A stretch of DNA of 64,000 nucleotides from Haloechinothrix alba (GCF_900188115.1 NZ_FZNW01000003.1:124001-188000); one strand, 5' to 3'; counted from the first letter of the stretch, positions 47,929-56,019 are shown. Notes: generated by a model from the sequence alone, not told the origin. Program-made: numbers and translations.

Positions 47929-48563
47929 ACCTGCGCTCCGTTCTCCGGGTCCGATCCCGGCGGTGGACCGTCCTTGATGCGCATGAGCAGCAGGCCGAGA
48001 CCGGCGGATATGGACAGGATGCCGAACGGCAAGCTCACCGCCGGAGACATCCCGATGACTCCGGGAGCGATCAGCATGAGCACGCCCGCGGCGAGGAACA
48101 ACCAGGACACGACCGTGCCGTGCGTGGGCTTCTGGACCGGCGATGGCTCAGGGGGAACGAAGTGCTCGTCCTCGTCGAGCCCGGAGATGTCGTCGAGGTC
48201 GCCCTCGGCGAGCATGGTGGAGTCCCAGCCGGTCTCGCTGGCCCGCCAGTCACTGGCCGCCGTCGCGGTGGAGCCGGCACCCTCGGCGGGATCGCTGCCG
48301 GCGTCCTCGTCCGGCCCGCCTTGCTCGGCGTCGGCCGTGGGGTCGGCCGTGGGGTCGGCCGTGGGGTCGGCCGCGGAGTCGGGCTCGCTCGCATCCAGCT
48401 CATCCTCGGCGCGTCTGTCACCGCCGCGCTTGTCGCGCGAGCGCTTGCCGGGCTCGGCCTCGGCTCCGATGCCTTCCGCGCGAAGATCCGCGACGATCTC
48501 GCTGAATGCCGCGTCGAGGTCGTCCGGGCCGTCGGGACCGTTCGGGCTGCCTGTCTTACTCAT
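47925..48563 (-). CDS. Acidic two-helix membrane protein with ADPT repeat
   Basis: 212 residues. A long acidic, low-complexity N-terminal part (1-145) precedes the motif EDEHFVPPEPSPV and two hydrophobic helices (about 150-170 and 176-195). The FVPPEPP element is common in actinobacterial proteins of unknown function. Residues 65-78 are ADPT units made by a 12-bp tandem repeat in the DNA. Its start overlaps the stop of the lipase-like gene by 4 nt. Function unknown. Confidence 0.78.
   Translation of the reverse strand: MSKTGSPNGPDGPDDLDAAFSEIVADLRAEGIGAEAEPGKRSRDKRGGDRRAEDELDASEPDSAADPTADPTADPTADAEQGGPDEDAGSDPAEGAGSTATAASDWRASETGWDSTMLAEGDLDDISGLDEDEHFVPPEPSPVQKPTHGTVVSWLFLAAGVLMLIAPGVIGMSPAVSLPFGILSISAGLGLLLMRIKDGPPPGSDPENGAQV
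48330..48377 (-). repeat. 12-bp in-frame tandem repeat (ADPT)
   Basis: Four units (plus strand GTCGGCCGTGGG three times, then GTCGGCCGCGGA) stand at 48330-48377 and code Ala-Asp-Pro-Thr repeats, with the last unit diverged. The frame-preserving unit allows length change. Confidence 0.88.
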
Positions 48564-49330
48564 GCTGTTGCTTCCACTCGGGACTGCTGTAGGCGCGAGA
48601 TGAACGCGACGCTCTCCGTGAATATCAACGGTGCGTCGTGATCCAGGGTTGCGACGTGAAAGCTGTCGCGGAGCACGAAGTCGGTGATGTCGGTGCTACT
48701 CACCCGCTCAATGATGATCGCCGAGTTCGCGGGTTCCACAACGTGGTCAACGATCGAATGGAACAGGAGTATCGGCTGGCTGATCCGGGGAAGGTCGGCC
48801 AGCACGTGTTTCCAGAGCTGGGCGAGGCTGGCTGCCGCGCGCAGCGGTACTCGCGGGTAGGTGAACTCGCCTGCGCCTTCCTTGGCGATGTCCCCGCCGA
48901 GCCCGGCCACGGACGGCACGAACGGTGCCAGCAACGGAAGCAACGCCATCTTCCTGCGCAGGGTCGTCACGGCCGGGTTGACCAGGGCCAAGCCGGCTAT
49001 GCGGTCGCCGAACTCCTGGCCGAGCCGCAGCGTCAGCGTGCCGCCCATGGACTGGCCGAAGATGTAGACCGATGCGCACTCCTCGAGCAGCCGTTCGGCC
49101 TCGTCCCGCACCCGGGCGTACCAGTCCTGCCACCTGGTCTTGTTCAGCTCCCGCCAGCTCGTACCGTGGCCGGGCAGGCGCGGGCACCGCACGGTGAGCC
49201 CGGTGCGTGCCAGGTACTCACCCCAGGGCCGCATGCTCGCGGGCGTCCCGGTGAAGCCGTGGCACAGCAGCACACCGACCTCACTCGAGCCGGGGTGCTC
49301 GAACGCCTCGGCGCCGGGCGTCACGGGCAT
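48560..49330 (-). CDS. Alpha/beta hydrolase (monoacylglycerol lipase/carboxylesterase-like)
   Basis: 256 residues with the alpha/beta hydrolase fold. The nucleophile is Ser94 in GQSMGG, the acid Asp is in FHSIVDHVVEP and the catalytic His is in RDSFHVATLDHDAP. The oxyanion segment is LLCHGFTGTPASMRP. It resembles thermostable monoacylglycerol lipases and carboxylesterases (Est30-like). The ATG at 49330 has GGAAAGGGGC upstream. Its 3' end overlaps the start of the next gene by 4 nt, so the two genes are cotranscribed. Confidence 0.88.
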   Translation of the reverse strand: MPVTPGAEAFEHPGSSEVGVLLCHGFTGTPASMRPWGEYLARTGLTVRCPRLPGHGTSWRELNKTRWQDWYARVRDEAERLLEECASVYIFGQSMGGTLTLRLGQEFGDRIAGLALVNPAVTTLRRKMALLPLLAPFVPSVAGLGGDIAKEGAGEFTYPRVPLRAAASLAQLWKHVLADLPRISQPILLFHSIVDHVVEPANSAIIIERVSSTDITDFVLRDSFHVATLDHDAPLIFTESVAFISRLQQSRVEATA

Positions 49331-49576
49331 CTGCTGCCCCTTTCCTGTACGCGCGCTCGCGGTGGGTGCTACCTGGCCGGTGGATGCCGACCGTCCCTAC
49401 CATGGTGGCACGACTCGCCGGGCCGAGGCTCGTGAGCGGACATCCCGTACGGTACCGGTGCTGTCGGCGCCCGTGTGAGATCGGTCGCTTACCCGCCCGT
49501 GGTGGGCGCCTGCCGTTGTGCGGGCGGAGTCATCGTTCGTAGGCTGAGGACCGCGGTGCTGGAAGGTGGGTGCGCG

Positions 49577-50332
49577 GTGCTGTACTGGTTCTTGAAGTAC
49601 GTGGTGCTGGGGCCGTTGTTGCGGCTGCTGTGGCCGACCAAGGTCACCGGGCGGGAGAACATTCCCCGGACCGGTGCCGCGATCCTGGCCAGCAACCATC
49701 TCGCCGTGGCCGACTCCTTCTTCCTGCCGTGCCACGTCCAGCGCCGGATCACGTTCCCGGCCAAGAGCGAGTACTTCGAGGGCCCCGGCATCAAGGGCAA
49801 GCTGCAGAAGTGGTTCTTCAGCGGGACCGGGCAGTTCCCGATCGACAGGGGCAGTGGCTCCGCAGCGCAGGCCGCCCTCGACACGTCCGTCCGCCTGCTC
49901 AGGGAGGGGCGCCTGCTCGGTATCTACCCGGAGGGCACCCGCTCGCCGGACGGCCGCCTCTACAAGGGCAAGAGCGGGCTGGCGAGGATCGCCCTCGACG
50001 CAGGCGTTCCCGTGATCCCGGTCGCGATGATCGGCACCGACCGCGTCAACCCGATCGGATCACGCATGTGGCGCCCGCGCCGCCTGGAGATCCGCATCGG
50101 CGAGCCGCTGGACTTCTCCAGGTACGCGGGCCTCGCGGGTGACCGTTTCGTGGAGCGTGCGATCACCGACGAGGTCATGTACGCGCTGATGGAGCTGTCC
50201 GGCCAGGAGTACGTCGACATGTACGCGGCTCGCGCCAAGGAGCTTGCCGCGGGTGAGGACGTGCGGGTGCCTGCCGCGCGGCGGGGAGGGGCCGCCGATG
50301 GTGACCGGGCGCCGCAGTCGAAGACCGGCTGA
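49577..50332 (+). CDS. plsC: 1-acyl-sn-glycerol-3-phosphate acyltransferase-like protein, second copy
   Basis: 251 residues with an N-terminal hydrophobic stretch (YWFLKYVVLGPLLRLLW). HX4D motif ASNHLAVADS at 38-47, and EGTRSPDG as the substrate loop. It is similar to mycobacterial Rv2182c. Together with the copy at 4408, two glycerophospholipid acyltransferases are present in this window. GTG 49577 has GGAAGGTGGG upstream; the longer frame from 49475 is not needed. It is divergent from the lipase gene (245 nt gap). Confidence 0.88.
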   Translation: MLYWFLKYVVLGPLLRLLWPTKVTGRENIPRTGAAILASNHLAVADSFFLPCHVQRRITFPAKSEYFEGPGIKGKLQKWFFSGTGQFPIDRGSGSAAQAALDTSVRLLREGRLLGIYPEGTRSPDGRLYKGKSGLARIALDAGVPVIPVAMIGTDRVNPIGSRMWRPRRLEIRIGEPLDFSRYAGLAGDRFVERAITDEVMYALMELSGQEYVDMYAARAKELAAGEDVRVPAARRGGAADGDRAPQSKTG

Positions 50333-50391
50333 GCCGCTCGCGTGCCGAAGCCGTGGCACGCGGAGAAACCGGGGCCAGTAAGGTTTGCCGC

Positions 50392-50898
50392 GTGCGATTC
50401 TTCTATGACACCGAGTTCATCGAAGACGGCGTGACGATCGACCTGGTCTCGATCGGTGTCGTGTCCGAGTCGGGCAGGGAGTTCTACGCCGTCTCGACCG
50501 AGTTCGACCCGGACAAGGCCGGTCCGTGGGTCACCGACAATGTCCTGCCCAAGCTGCCACCACGCGGCGACGCGGCGTGGCGCAGTCGCGCGAGTATCCG
50601 CGCGGACCTGCTCGACTTCCTCGGCAGGCCGCGCGACGGCGTGCAGCTGTGGGCATGGTTCGCCGCCTACGACCACGTCGCCCTCGCGCAGCTCTGGGGT
50701 GCCATGCCTGCCCTTCCACGGCAGCTGCCGCGGTTCACCCGCGACCTCCGTCAGCGCTGGGAGGATCTCGGCAAGCCCAAGCTCCCGCCCGCGCCGGCCG
50801 ACGCGCACGACGCGCTGGCCGACGCCAGGCACAACCTGCGGCGATGGCAGATCATGGAAGAGGAGCGACGGAGGAAAGGGCTCCCGGTAGCGGGGTAG
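50392..50898 (+). CDS. 3'-5' exoribonuclease of the DEDD family (Rv2179c-like)
   Basis: 168 residues. It begins MRFFYDTEFIEDG (catalytic Asp6 and Glu8). The remaining acidic residues are in WFAAYDHVALAQ and DAHDALADARHNL, matching the RNase T/DEDD fold. The mycobacterial relative is a single-strand 3'-5' exoribonuclease. It follows plsC by 59 nt and is convergent with the DAHP synthase gene. GTG 50392 gives the family start. Confidence 0.9.
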   Translation: MRFFYDTEFIEDGVTIDLVSIGVVSESGREFYAVSTEFDPDKAGPWVTDNVLPKLPPRGDAAWRSRASIRADLLDFLGRPRDGVQLWAWFAAYDHVALAQLWGAMPALPRQLPRFTRDLRQRWEDLGKPKLPPAPADAHDALADARHNLRRWQIMEEERRRKGLPVAG

Positions 50899-50928
50899 GG
50901 CGGTCCTGTCGAACCCGCCGCGCGGGCT

Positions 50929-50957
50929 CACTGCGTCGCGAGGGGAGCGTCGCAGTG
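50929..50957. terminator. Hairpin between convergent exoribonuclease and DAHP synthase genes
   Basis: CACTGCGTCGC (50929-50939) pairs with GCGTCGCAGTG (50947-50957) with one T:T mismatch, in the 90-nt gap between two convergent stops. No T tract follows. Confidence 0.6.
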
Positions 50958-50988
50958 TCCGGAAGGTGGACCGGCAGGGACGTGCGTC

Positions 50989-52134
50989 CTAGCCCTCCGC
51001 CCGGCCGGAACCACGTTGCCCGCGCCTGGCGACCGCATCCGCCAGCCGGCTGATCAGGTCCTTGGTGGTCTGCCAGCTCATGCACGCGTCCGTGATGCTC
51101 TGGCCGTAGTGCAGCTGGTCCGCCCGGCCCAGTGTGAGGTCCTGGCGCCCCTCGTGGAGGAAGCTCTCCAGCATCACCCCGACGATGTCGCGGTCACCTC
51201 CGGCGATCCGGTCGGCGAGCTCGCCGGTGACCTCGGCCTGACGGTGATGGTCCTTGCCGCTGTTGCCGTGGCTGGCGTCGACGATGACCCGCTCGGGCAG
51301 GCCGGCCGTGCGCAGCTTGGCGACGGCCTCGGCCACGCTCGCCTCGTCGTGGTTCGGACCGGACGAGCTGCCCCGCAGGATCACGTGGCAGTCCGCGTTG
51401 CCCGAGGTCGTCAACAGCGCGGCGAGCCCGTCGTCGTTGATACCGGGGAAGACATGGCTCGCCGCGGCCGCGCGGGCGGCGTCCACCGCGACCTGGATGT
51501 CGCCCTCAGTGGAGTTCTTGATGCCGATCGGCATGGACAAGCCGCTGCAGAGCTGGCGGTGAACCTGGCTCGCCGCGGTACGGGCGCCGATCGATCCCCA
51601 GCTGACGGTGTCGGCGATGAACTGCGGCGTGATCGGGTCGAGGAACTCGCAGCCGACGGGAAGGCCGAGCGTCGAGATGTCCAGCAGGAGCTGCCGCGCG
51701 ATGCGCAGCCCCCTGTTGACGGTGAAGCTGCCGTCCAGGTCGGGGTCGTTGATCAGGCCTTTCCACCCCAGGGTGGTGCGCGGCTTCTCGAAGTAGACCC
51801 GCATCACGACGTGTACATGCTCGCGCACCGACTCGGCGAGTGTCGCCAGGCGGCGCGCGTACTCCAGGCCGGCCTCGGGGTCGTGCATCGAGCACGGACC
51901 GACGACGACGAGAAGCCGGTCGTCGTGTCCGCCGAGGATGTCGACGGTCTCGGCACGTCCCTGATGGACCGTCTTCGCGGTCGGCGCGTCGATCGGGATC
52001 TCCTGGCGAAGCAGGGCGGGCGAGAGCAGCGGGCTCATGCCCGTTACGCGAGTGTTGTTGAGATCGCCGTCGACCGGCGCGGAGGGCGCCGCGGAGAGCT
52101 GTGTCGAATCCTGTGCGGTATCGGCAGACGACAT
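50989..52134 (-). CDS. aroG: 3-deoxy-7-phosphoheptulonate synthase, class I
   Basis: First step of the shikimate pathway: phosphoenolpyruvate plus erythrose 4-phosphate. 381 residues. Class I signatures are VVVGPCSMHDPEAGLEYA, MRVYFEKPRTTLGWKGLINDPDLDGS, GARTAASQVHRQLCSGLSMPIGIKN, HVILRGSS and VIVDASHGNSGKDH. This is the E. coli AroF/G/H type, whereas mycobacteria carry a class II enzyme at the same place. ATG 52134 has AAAGGAAG 8 nt upstream; the longer frame to 52275 reads through the leader. A leader peptide and attenuator precede it. Confidence 0.95.
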   Translation of the reverse strand: MSSADTAQDSTQLSAAPSAPVDGDLNNTRVTGMSPLLSPALLRQEIPIDAPTAKTVHQGRAETVDILGGHDDRLLVVVGPCSMHDPEAGLEYARRLATLAESVREHVHVVMRVYFEKPRTTLGWKGLINDPDLDGSFTVNRGLRIARQLLLDISTLGLPVGCEFLDPITPQFIADTVSWGSIGARTAASQVHRQLCSGLSMPIGIKNSTEGDIQVAVDAARAAAASHVFPGINDDGLAALLTTSGNADCHVILRGSSSGPNHDEASVAEAVAKLRTAGLPERVIVDASHGNSGKDHHRQAEVTGELADRIAGGDRDIVGVMLESFLHEGRQDLTLGRADQLHYGQSITDACMSWQTTKDLISRLADAVARRGQRGSGRAEG

Positions 52135-52142
52135 CGCGGGGT

Positions 52143-52212
52143 CTTCCTTTCCGCAAGCCGCGCTCGCGGAAATCGCCGAGCCGGCTTGCCATTGACTGGA
52201 TTTCCGGCTCGG
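52143..52212 (-). promoter_or_regulatory. Candidate attenuator structures between the leader peptide and aroG
   Basis: On the minus-strand RNA, in order: arm 1 CCGAGCCGG (52212-52204), arm 2 GGAAATC (52205-52199), arm 3 GGCAAGCCG (52190-52182), arm 3' CCGGCTCGG (52184-52176), arm 4 GATTTCCGC (52174-52166), arm 5 CGGCTTGC (52160-52153) and arm 6 GCGGAAAGGAAG (52154-52143). Possible pairs are 1:3' (9 bp), 2:4 (7 bp), 3:5 (8 bp) and 4:6 (7 bp). Pair 4:6 takes in AAA and part of the GG that begin the aroG Shine-Dalgarno sequence. Pairs 1:3' and 3:5 exclude each other, as do 2:4 and 4:6. Which state is ON cannot be settled by eye. Confidence 0.68.
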
Positions 52213-52223
52213 ACAGGGAATGA

Positions 52224-52289
52224 TCAGCGCATGGTGGTAGCGCCGTGCCCGGTCCGGGCCGGCCCGATAAACCACCGATAGCGCTGCAT
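52224..52289 (-). CDS. Aromatic amino acid leader peptide of aroG
   Basis: A 21-codon ORF (ATG at 52289, TGA at 52226-52224) begins MQRYRWFIGP, so Tyr, Trp and Phe codons stand at 4, 6 and 7. It lies 89 nt before aroG on the same strand. There is no Shine-Dalgarno; instead TAGTGT (52302-52297) is 7 nt before the ATG, so the message probably begins at the ATG (leaderless). Ribosome stalling at these codons when any aromatic amino acid is short would alter the downstream stems. Leader peptides rich in Trp (trp genes) or Phe (corynebacterial aroF) are known; this one mixes all three. Confidence 0.75.
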   Translation of the reverse strand: MQRYRWFIGPARTGHGATTMR

Positions 52290-52296
52290 GGCCGAC

Positions 52297-52302
52297 ACAC
52301 TA
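52297..52302 (-). promoter_or_regulatory. Candidate -10 box for the leaderless aroG leader
   Basis: TAGTGT on the minus strand fits TANNNT and lies 7 nt before the leader ATG, so transcription would start at or next to that ATG. A matching -35 is weak (GTGAAT or TGAATG, 17-18 nt upstream). Confidence 0.55.
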
Positions 52303-52590
52303 ACACCCTTACGCCGTGGCATTCACGACGCAGTGAGCCACGTGACCCCGCCGTGCGTGACCCTCGTGCGGGCCACGGCCGCTTCACCAGCGGTTTCGGG
52401 TGGCTTCGCGCAGGCCGCCATTTCCGGTCGAGGTGTACATCACGGCCGGAGGCCGGTCCCGCTAGGGTGGGGAAGGGGCGAGTGATCTGGCTCACCGGTC
52501 GGCTCGCTCCGGTACGGGGTAGGACAGCGTGTTTCGCCCCGGGTAAGCCCCGGCAGCGACACGTGGCGACGGTAGACAAGCGGAGGTTCG
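52303..52590. other. Divergent spacer between aroG leader and pfkA
   Basis: About 290 nt with no protein-like reading frame. Its left end should hold the aroG -35 region and its right end the pfkA promoter. No repeat or strong stem stands out. Confidence 0.45.
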
Positions 52591-53616
52591 ATGCGCGTCG
52601 GAGTACTCACGGGTGGCGGGGACTGCCCCGGCCTGAACGCGGTGATTCGAGCGATCGTCCGTAAGGGCACGGAGAAGCTCGGCTGGGAGGTGCTCGGGTT
52701 CCGGGACGGTTGGCAGGGGCCGCTGACCGGAAGGAGCATCCCGCTCGGACTGACCGATGTGGACCACATATTGAGTCGTGGCGGTACGATCCTCGGCTCC
52801 TCGCGCACCAACCCGTACAAGCAGGACGGCGGGGCCGGCGCGATCAAGAACGTTCTCGCCGAGCAGGGCGTCGAGGCGCTGATCGCGATCGGTGGCGAGG
52901 ACACGCTCGGAGTGGCCAGGCAGCTGTCCGAGGAAGGTATCAGGGTCGTCGGTGTGCCCAAGACGATCGACAACGATCTCGCGGCCACCGACTACACCTT
53001 CGGGTTCGACACCGCGGTACACATCGCGACCGAGTCGATCGATCGGCTGCGCACCACGGCCGAGTCCCACCACAGGGCGCTCGTCGTCGAGGTCATGGGT
53101 AGGCACGCGGGGTGGATCGCGCTGCACTCCGGGCTGGCCGGGGGCGCCAACGTGATCCTGGTCCCCGAGCGCCCGTTCGCGGTCGACAAGGTGGTCGAGT
53201 GGGTGCAGAGCCGGTTCGAGCGGATGTACGCGCCGATCATCGTCGTTGCCGAGGGCGCCGTTCCGGAGGACGGTGAGCAGGCCCTGCACTCGGGAGAGAC
53301 CGACGCGTTCGGGCACGTCCGCCTCGGTGGTGTGGGGACCTGGCTCGCCGACGTGCTCGGGGAACGAACCGGTAAGGAGTCACGCGCGGTCGTGCTCGGG
53401 CACACCCAGCGTGGTGGCACCCCGACCGCCTACGACCGGGTGCTGGCGACGCGTTTCGGCCTGCACGCCGTCGACGCCGTCGCGGAGGGCGACTTCGGCA
53501 CGATGGTTGCGTTGCGCGGAACCGAGATCCGTCGTGCCGGCCTGGACGAGGCGACAGCCGAGCTCAAGACCGTGCCGCCGGACCGCTACGCCGAGGCGGA
53601 GGTGTTCTTCGGTTGA
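52591..53616 (+). CDS. pfkA: 6-phosphofructokinase with pyrophosphate-type residues
   Basis: 341 residues. It phosphorylates fructose 6-phosphate at C1. The N-terminal GGGDCPGLN loop and TIDNDL (catalytic Asp127) are present. In the numbering of bacterial PFKs, residues 104 and 124 decide the phosphate donor: here GGED gives Asp104 and VPKTIDND gives Lys124. Asp/Lys at these sites marks the pyrophosphate-dependent type, known in Amycolatopsis, instead of Gly/Gly of ATP enzymes. Pyk follows on the same strand. Confidence 0.92.
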   Translation: MRVGVLTGGGDCPGLNAVIRAIVRKGTEKLGWEVLGFRDGWQGPLTGRSIPLGLTDVDHILSRGGTILGSSRTNPYKQDGGAGAIKNVLAEQGVEALIAIGGEDTLGVARQLSEEGIRVVGVPKTIDNDLAATDYTFGFDTAVHIATESIDRLRTTAESHHRALVVEVMGRHAGWIALHSGLAGGANVILVPERPFAVDKVVEWVQSRFERMYAPIIVVAEGAVPEDGEQALHSGETDAFGHVRLGGVGTWLADVLGERTGKESRAVVLGHTQRGGTPTAYDRVLATRFGLHAVDAVAEGDFGTMVALRGTEIRRAGLDEATAELKTVPPDRYAEAEVFFG

Positions 53617-53716
53617 CGGTTCCTGAGATACGTACGGTTCCGTGATCGGCCGTTCTCCCGGGGTTCGGGTGACCGGCTCTGGATCGGTCCAGGCGTCGAA
53701 GCTAAGGTGTGTGAAC

Positions 53717-55141
53717 GTGACTCGACGCGCGAAGATCGTTTGCACGATCGGCCCCGCCACCGCTACGAGGGAGAAGGTGCGGAGCCTGATCGACGCCGGA
53801 ATGAACGTGGCGCGGCTGAACTTCAGCCACGGCGCCCACCGTGACCACAAGCAAGCCTATGACCTGATCCGGGATGTGGCCGCCGAGACGGGCGAGCCGA
53901 TCGGGATCCTCGCCGACCTGCAGGGGCCGAAGATCCGGCTGGGGACCTTCGGCCAGGGCCCCGTCGAATGGCACGCCGGGGACACCGTGCGTATCACGGT
54001 CGAGGAGGTCGAGGGTACTCCGGAGCGAGTGTCGACGACCTATGCCGGCCTGGCCGACGATGCCAAGCCGGGCGATCGCCTACTTGTCGACGACGGCAGG
54101 ATCGGTCTGACCGTCACCGCAGTCGAGGGCGACGACGTGGTGTGCGAGGTCACCGAGGGCGGTCAGCCGAGTGACAACAAGGGCGTGTCCCTGCCCAGCA
54201 TGGATGTGTCGGTGCCCGCGCTGCCCGAAAAGGACATCGCCGACCTCGAGTTCGCCCTCGAACTCGGTGTCGACTTCGTCGCGATGTCGTTCGTGCGCTC
54301 GCCTGCTGATATCGACCTCGCCCACCAGGTGATGGACAGGGTCGGCACGAGGCGTGTACCGGTGATCGCCAAGCTGGAGAAACCGGAGGCGGTCGCCAAC
54401 CTGGAAGCCATCGTCCTGGCATTCGACGGCGTCATGGTCGCCCGCGGCGACCTCGGCGTTGAGCTGGCACTCGAGCAGGTCCCTCTGGTGCAGAAGCGAG
54501 CGATCCAGATGGCGCGGGAGAACGCCAAACCGGTGATCGTGGCGACCCAGATGCTCGACTCGATGATGGACAGCTTCCAGCCGACACGAGCGGAGGCCTC
54601 GGACGTGGCCAACGCGGTGCTGGACGGTACCGACGCGGTCATGCTCTCGGGGGAGACGAGTATCGGCCGGTACCCCATCGAGACGGTCGAGACGATGAGC
54701 CGGATCGTCACGGCGGTGGAGGCCGAGTCGACCGTTGTGCCTCCGCTGAGCCACGTGCCCCGGACCAAGCGCGGAGTGCTGTCCTACGCGGCACGGGACA
54801 TCGGCGAGCGGCTGAACGCCAAGGCGCTGGTGGCCTTCACGCAGTCCGGCGATACGGTCCGGCGGCTCGCCCGGCTGCACACCAAGTTGCCGTTACTGGC
54901 CTTCACACCACTGGAAAGCGTGCGGTCCCAGCTCGCGCTCACCTGGGGCACCTCGGCCCAGATCGTGGATCCGGTTGCCTCGACGGACGCCATGGTGCGA
55001 CAGGTCGATCAGGCCATGCTGGCGAACCCGCGATACCAGCCCGGTGACCTCGTGGTGGTCGTGGCGGGGTCGCCGCCGGGAACTGTCGGGTCGACCAACC
55101 TGATCCGGGTGCACCGGCTCGGGGAAGAGGACCACGCATGA
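53717..55141 (+). CDS. pyk: Pyruvate kinase
   Basis: Makes ATP and pyruvate from phosphoenolpyruvate. 474 residues. The N-terminus is TRRAKIVCTIGPATATREKV. Other motifs are MNVARLNFSHGAHRDH, ILADLQGPKIRLG, the signature VIAKLEKPEAVANLEAI and GVMVARGDLGVELALEQVP. The C-terminal domain ends with GDLVVVVAGSPPGTVGSTNLIRVHRLG. GTG 53717 was chosen with AAGG 9 nt upstream; GTG 53711 would add two residues. The stop overlaps the thioesterase start. Confidence 0.96.
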   Translation: MTRRAKIVCTIGPATATREKVRSLIDAGMNVARLNFSHGAHRDHKQAYDLIRDVAAETGEPIGILADLQGPKIRLGTFGQGPVEWHAGDTVRITVEEVEGTPERVSTTYAGLADDAKPGDRLLVDDGRIGLTVTAVEGDDVVCEVTEGGQPSDNKGVSLPSMDVSVPALPEKDIADLEFALELGVDFVAMSFVRSPADIDLAHQVMDRVGTRRVPVIAKLEKPEAVANLEAIVLAFDGVMVARGDLGVELALEQVPLVQKRAIQMARENAKPVIVATQMLDSMMDSFQPTRAEASDVANAVLDGTDAVMLSGETSIGRYPIETVETMSRIVTAVEAESTVVPPLSHVPRTKRGVLSYAARDIGERLNAKALVAFTQSGDTVRRLARLHTKLPLLAFTPLESVRSQLALTWGTSAQIVDPVASTDAMVRQVDQAMLANPRYQPGDLVVVVAGSPPGTVGSTNLIRVHRLGEEDHA

Positions 55142-56019
55142 GCGGTGCCCGCGGTGCGGAGGGTGCCGATGACCAGACGGTGGTCGACCAGCTGGTGAGC
55201 CTGCTCGACCTGGAGAAGATCGAAGAGAACATCTACAGGGGCGTCTCCCCCGAGCACTCGCCGGTGCGGGTGTTCGGGGGGCAGGTGGCCGGCCAGGCAC
55301 TCGTCGCCGCGGGCCGTACCGTACCGGCCGAACGAGGCGTGCACTCGCTGCACGCCTACTTCATCAGGGGTGGGGACCCGAGCGTGCCGATCCTGTACGA
55401 GGTGGACCGCATCCGCGACGGGCGTTCGTTCACCACACGCAGGGTTGTCGCCATCCAGCACGGCAAGGCCATCTTCGCGCTGTCGGCGTCGTTCCATCTG
55501 GCCGAGGAGGGCATCGAGCACGCTGTGGAGATGCCGGATGTCGATCCGCCCGAGTCACTGCCGACGCTGCCGGAGCGGCTCAGCGGTGTCGAGGACAGGC
55601 TCGGGATCCACGCAAGGCGGCGCCCGATCGACCTGCGCTACGTCAACGACCCACCGTGGGTCACCCGCGAGAACGGCGGCCGGGAAGGCCGCAACCAGGT
55701 GTGGATGCGTGCGGACGGCCGCCTGCCCGATGACGGGTTGTTGCACGTGTGCGTGCTGACCTATGCCTCCGATATGACCCTGCTCGACTCGGCGCTGGCC
55801 AGGCACGGCGTGTACTGGGAGATGGACAAGGTGCTCGGCGCCAGCCTCGATCACGCCCTGTGGTTCCACCGGCCGTTCCGTGCCGACGAGTGGCTGCTCT
55901 ACGACACCGAGTCACCGTCGGCCTCCGGTGCGCGTGGCCTGGCCACCGGCCGGTTCTTCGACGGCGACGGCAGGCTGATCGCGACTGTGGTGCAGGAAGG
56001 CCTGTTGCGCGTGCTGTGA
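55138..56019 (+). CDS. tesB: Acyl-CoA thioesterase II
   Basis: 293 residues with two hot-dog folds. N-terminal half: FGGQVAGQALVAAGRTVP and SLHAYFIRGGDPSVPILYEVDRIRDGRSFTTRRVVAIQHGKAIF. C-terminal half: DHALWFHRPFRADEWLLYDTESPSASGARGLATGRFFDGDGRLIATVVQEGLLR, with the catalytic Asp/Gln/Thr region. It hydrolyses medium and long acyl-CoAs. ATG 55138 overlaps the pyk stop, a pairing found in other actinobacteria. A strong hairpin follows at 56103-56145. Confidence 0.94.
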   Translation: MSGARGAEGADDQTVVDQLVSLLDLEKIEENIYRGVSPEHSPVRVFGGQVAGQALVAAGRTVPAERGVHSLHAYFIRGGDPSVPILYEVDRIRDGRSFTTRRVVAIQHGKAIFALSASFHLAEEGIEHAVEMPDVDPPESLPTLPERLSGVEDRLGIHARRRPIDLRYVNDPPWVTRENGGREGRNQVWMRADGRLPDDGLLHVCVLTYASDMTLLDSALARHGVYWEMDKVLGASLDHALWFHRPFRADEWLLYDTESPSASGARGLATGRFFDGDGRLIATVVQEGLLRVL

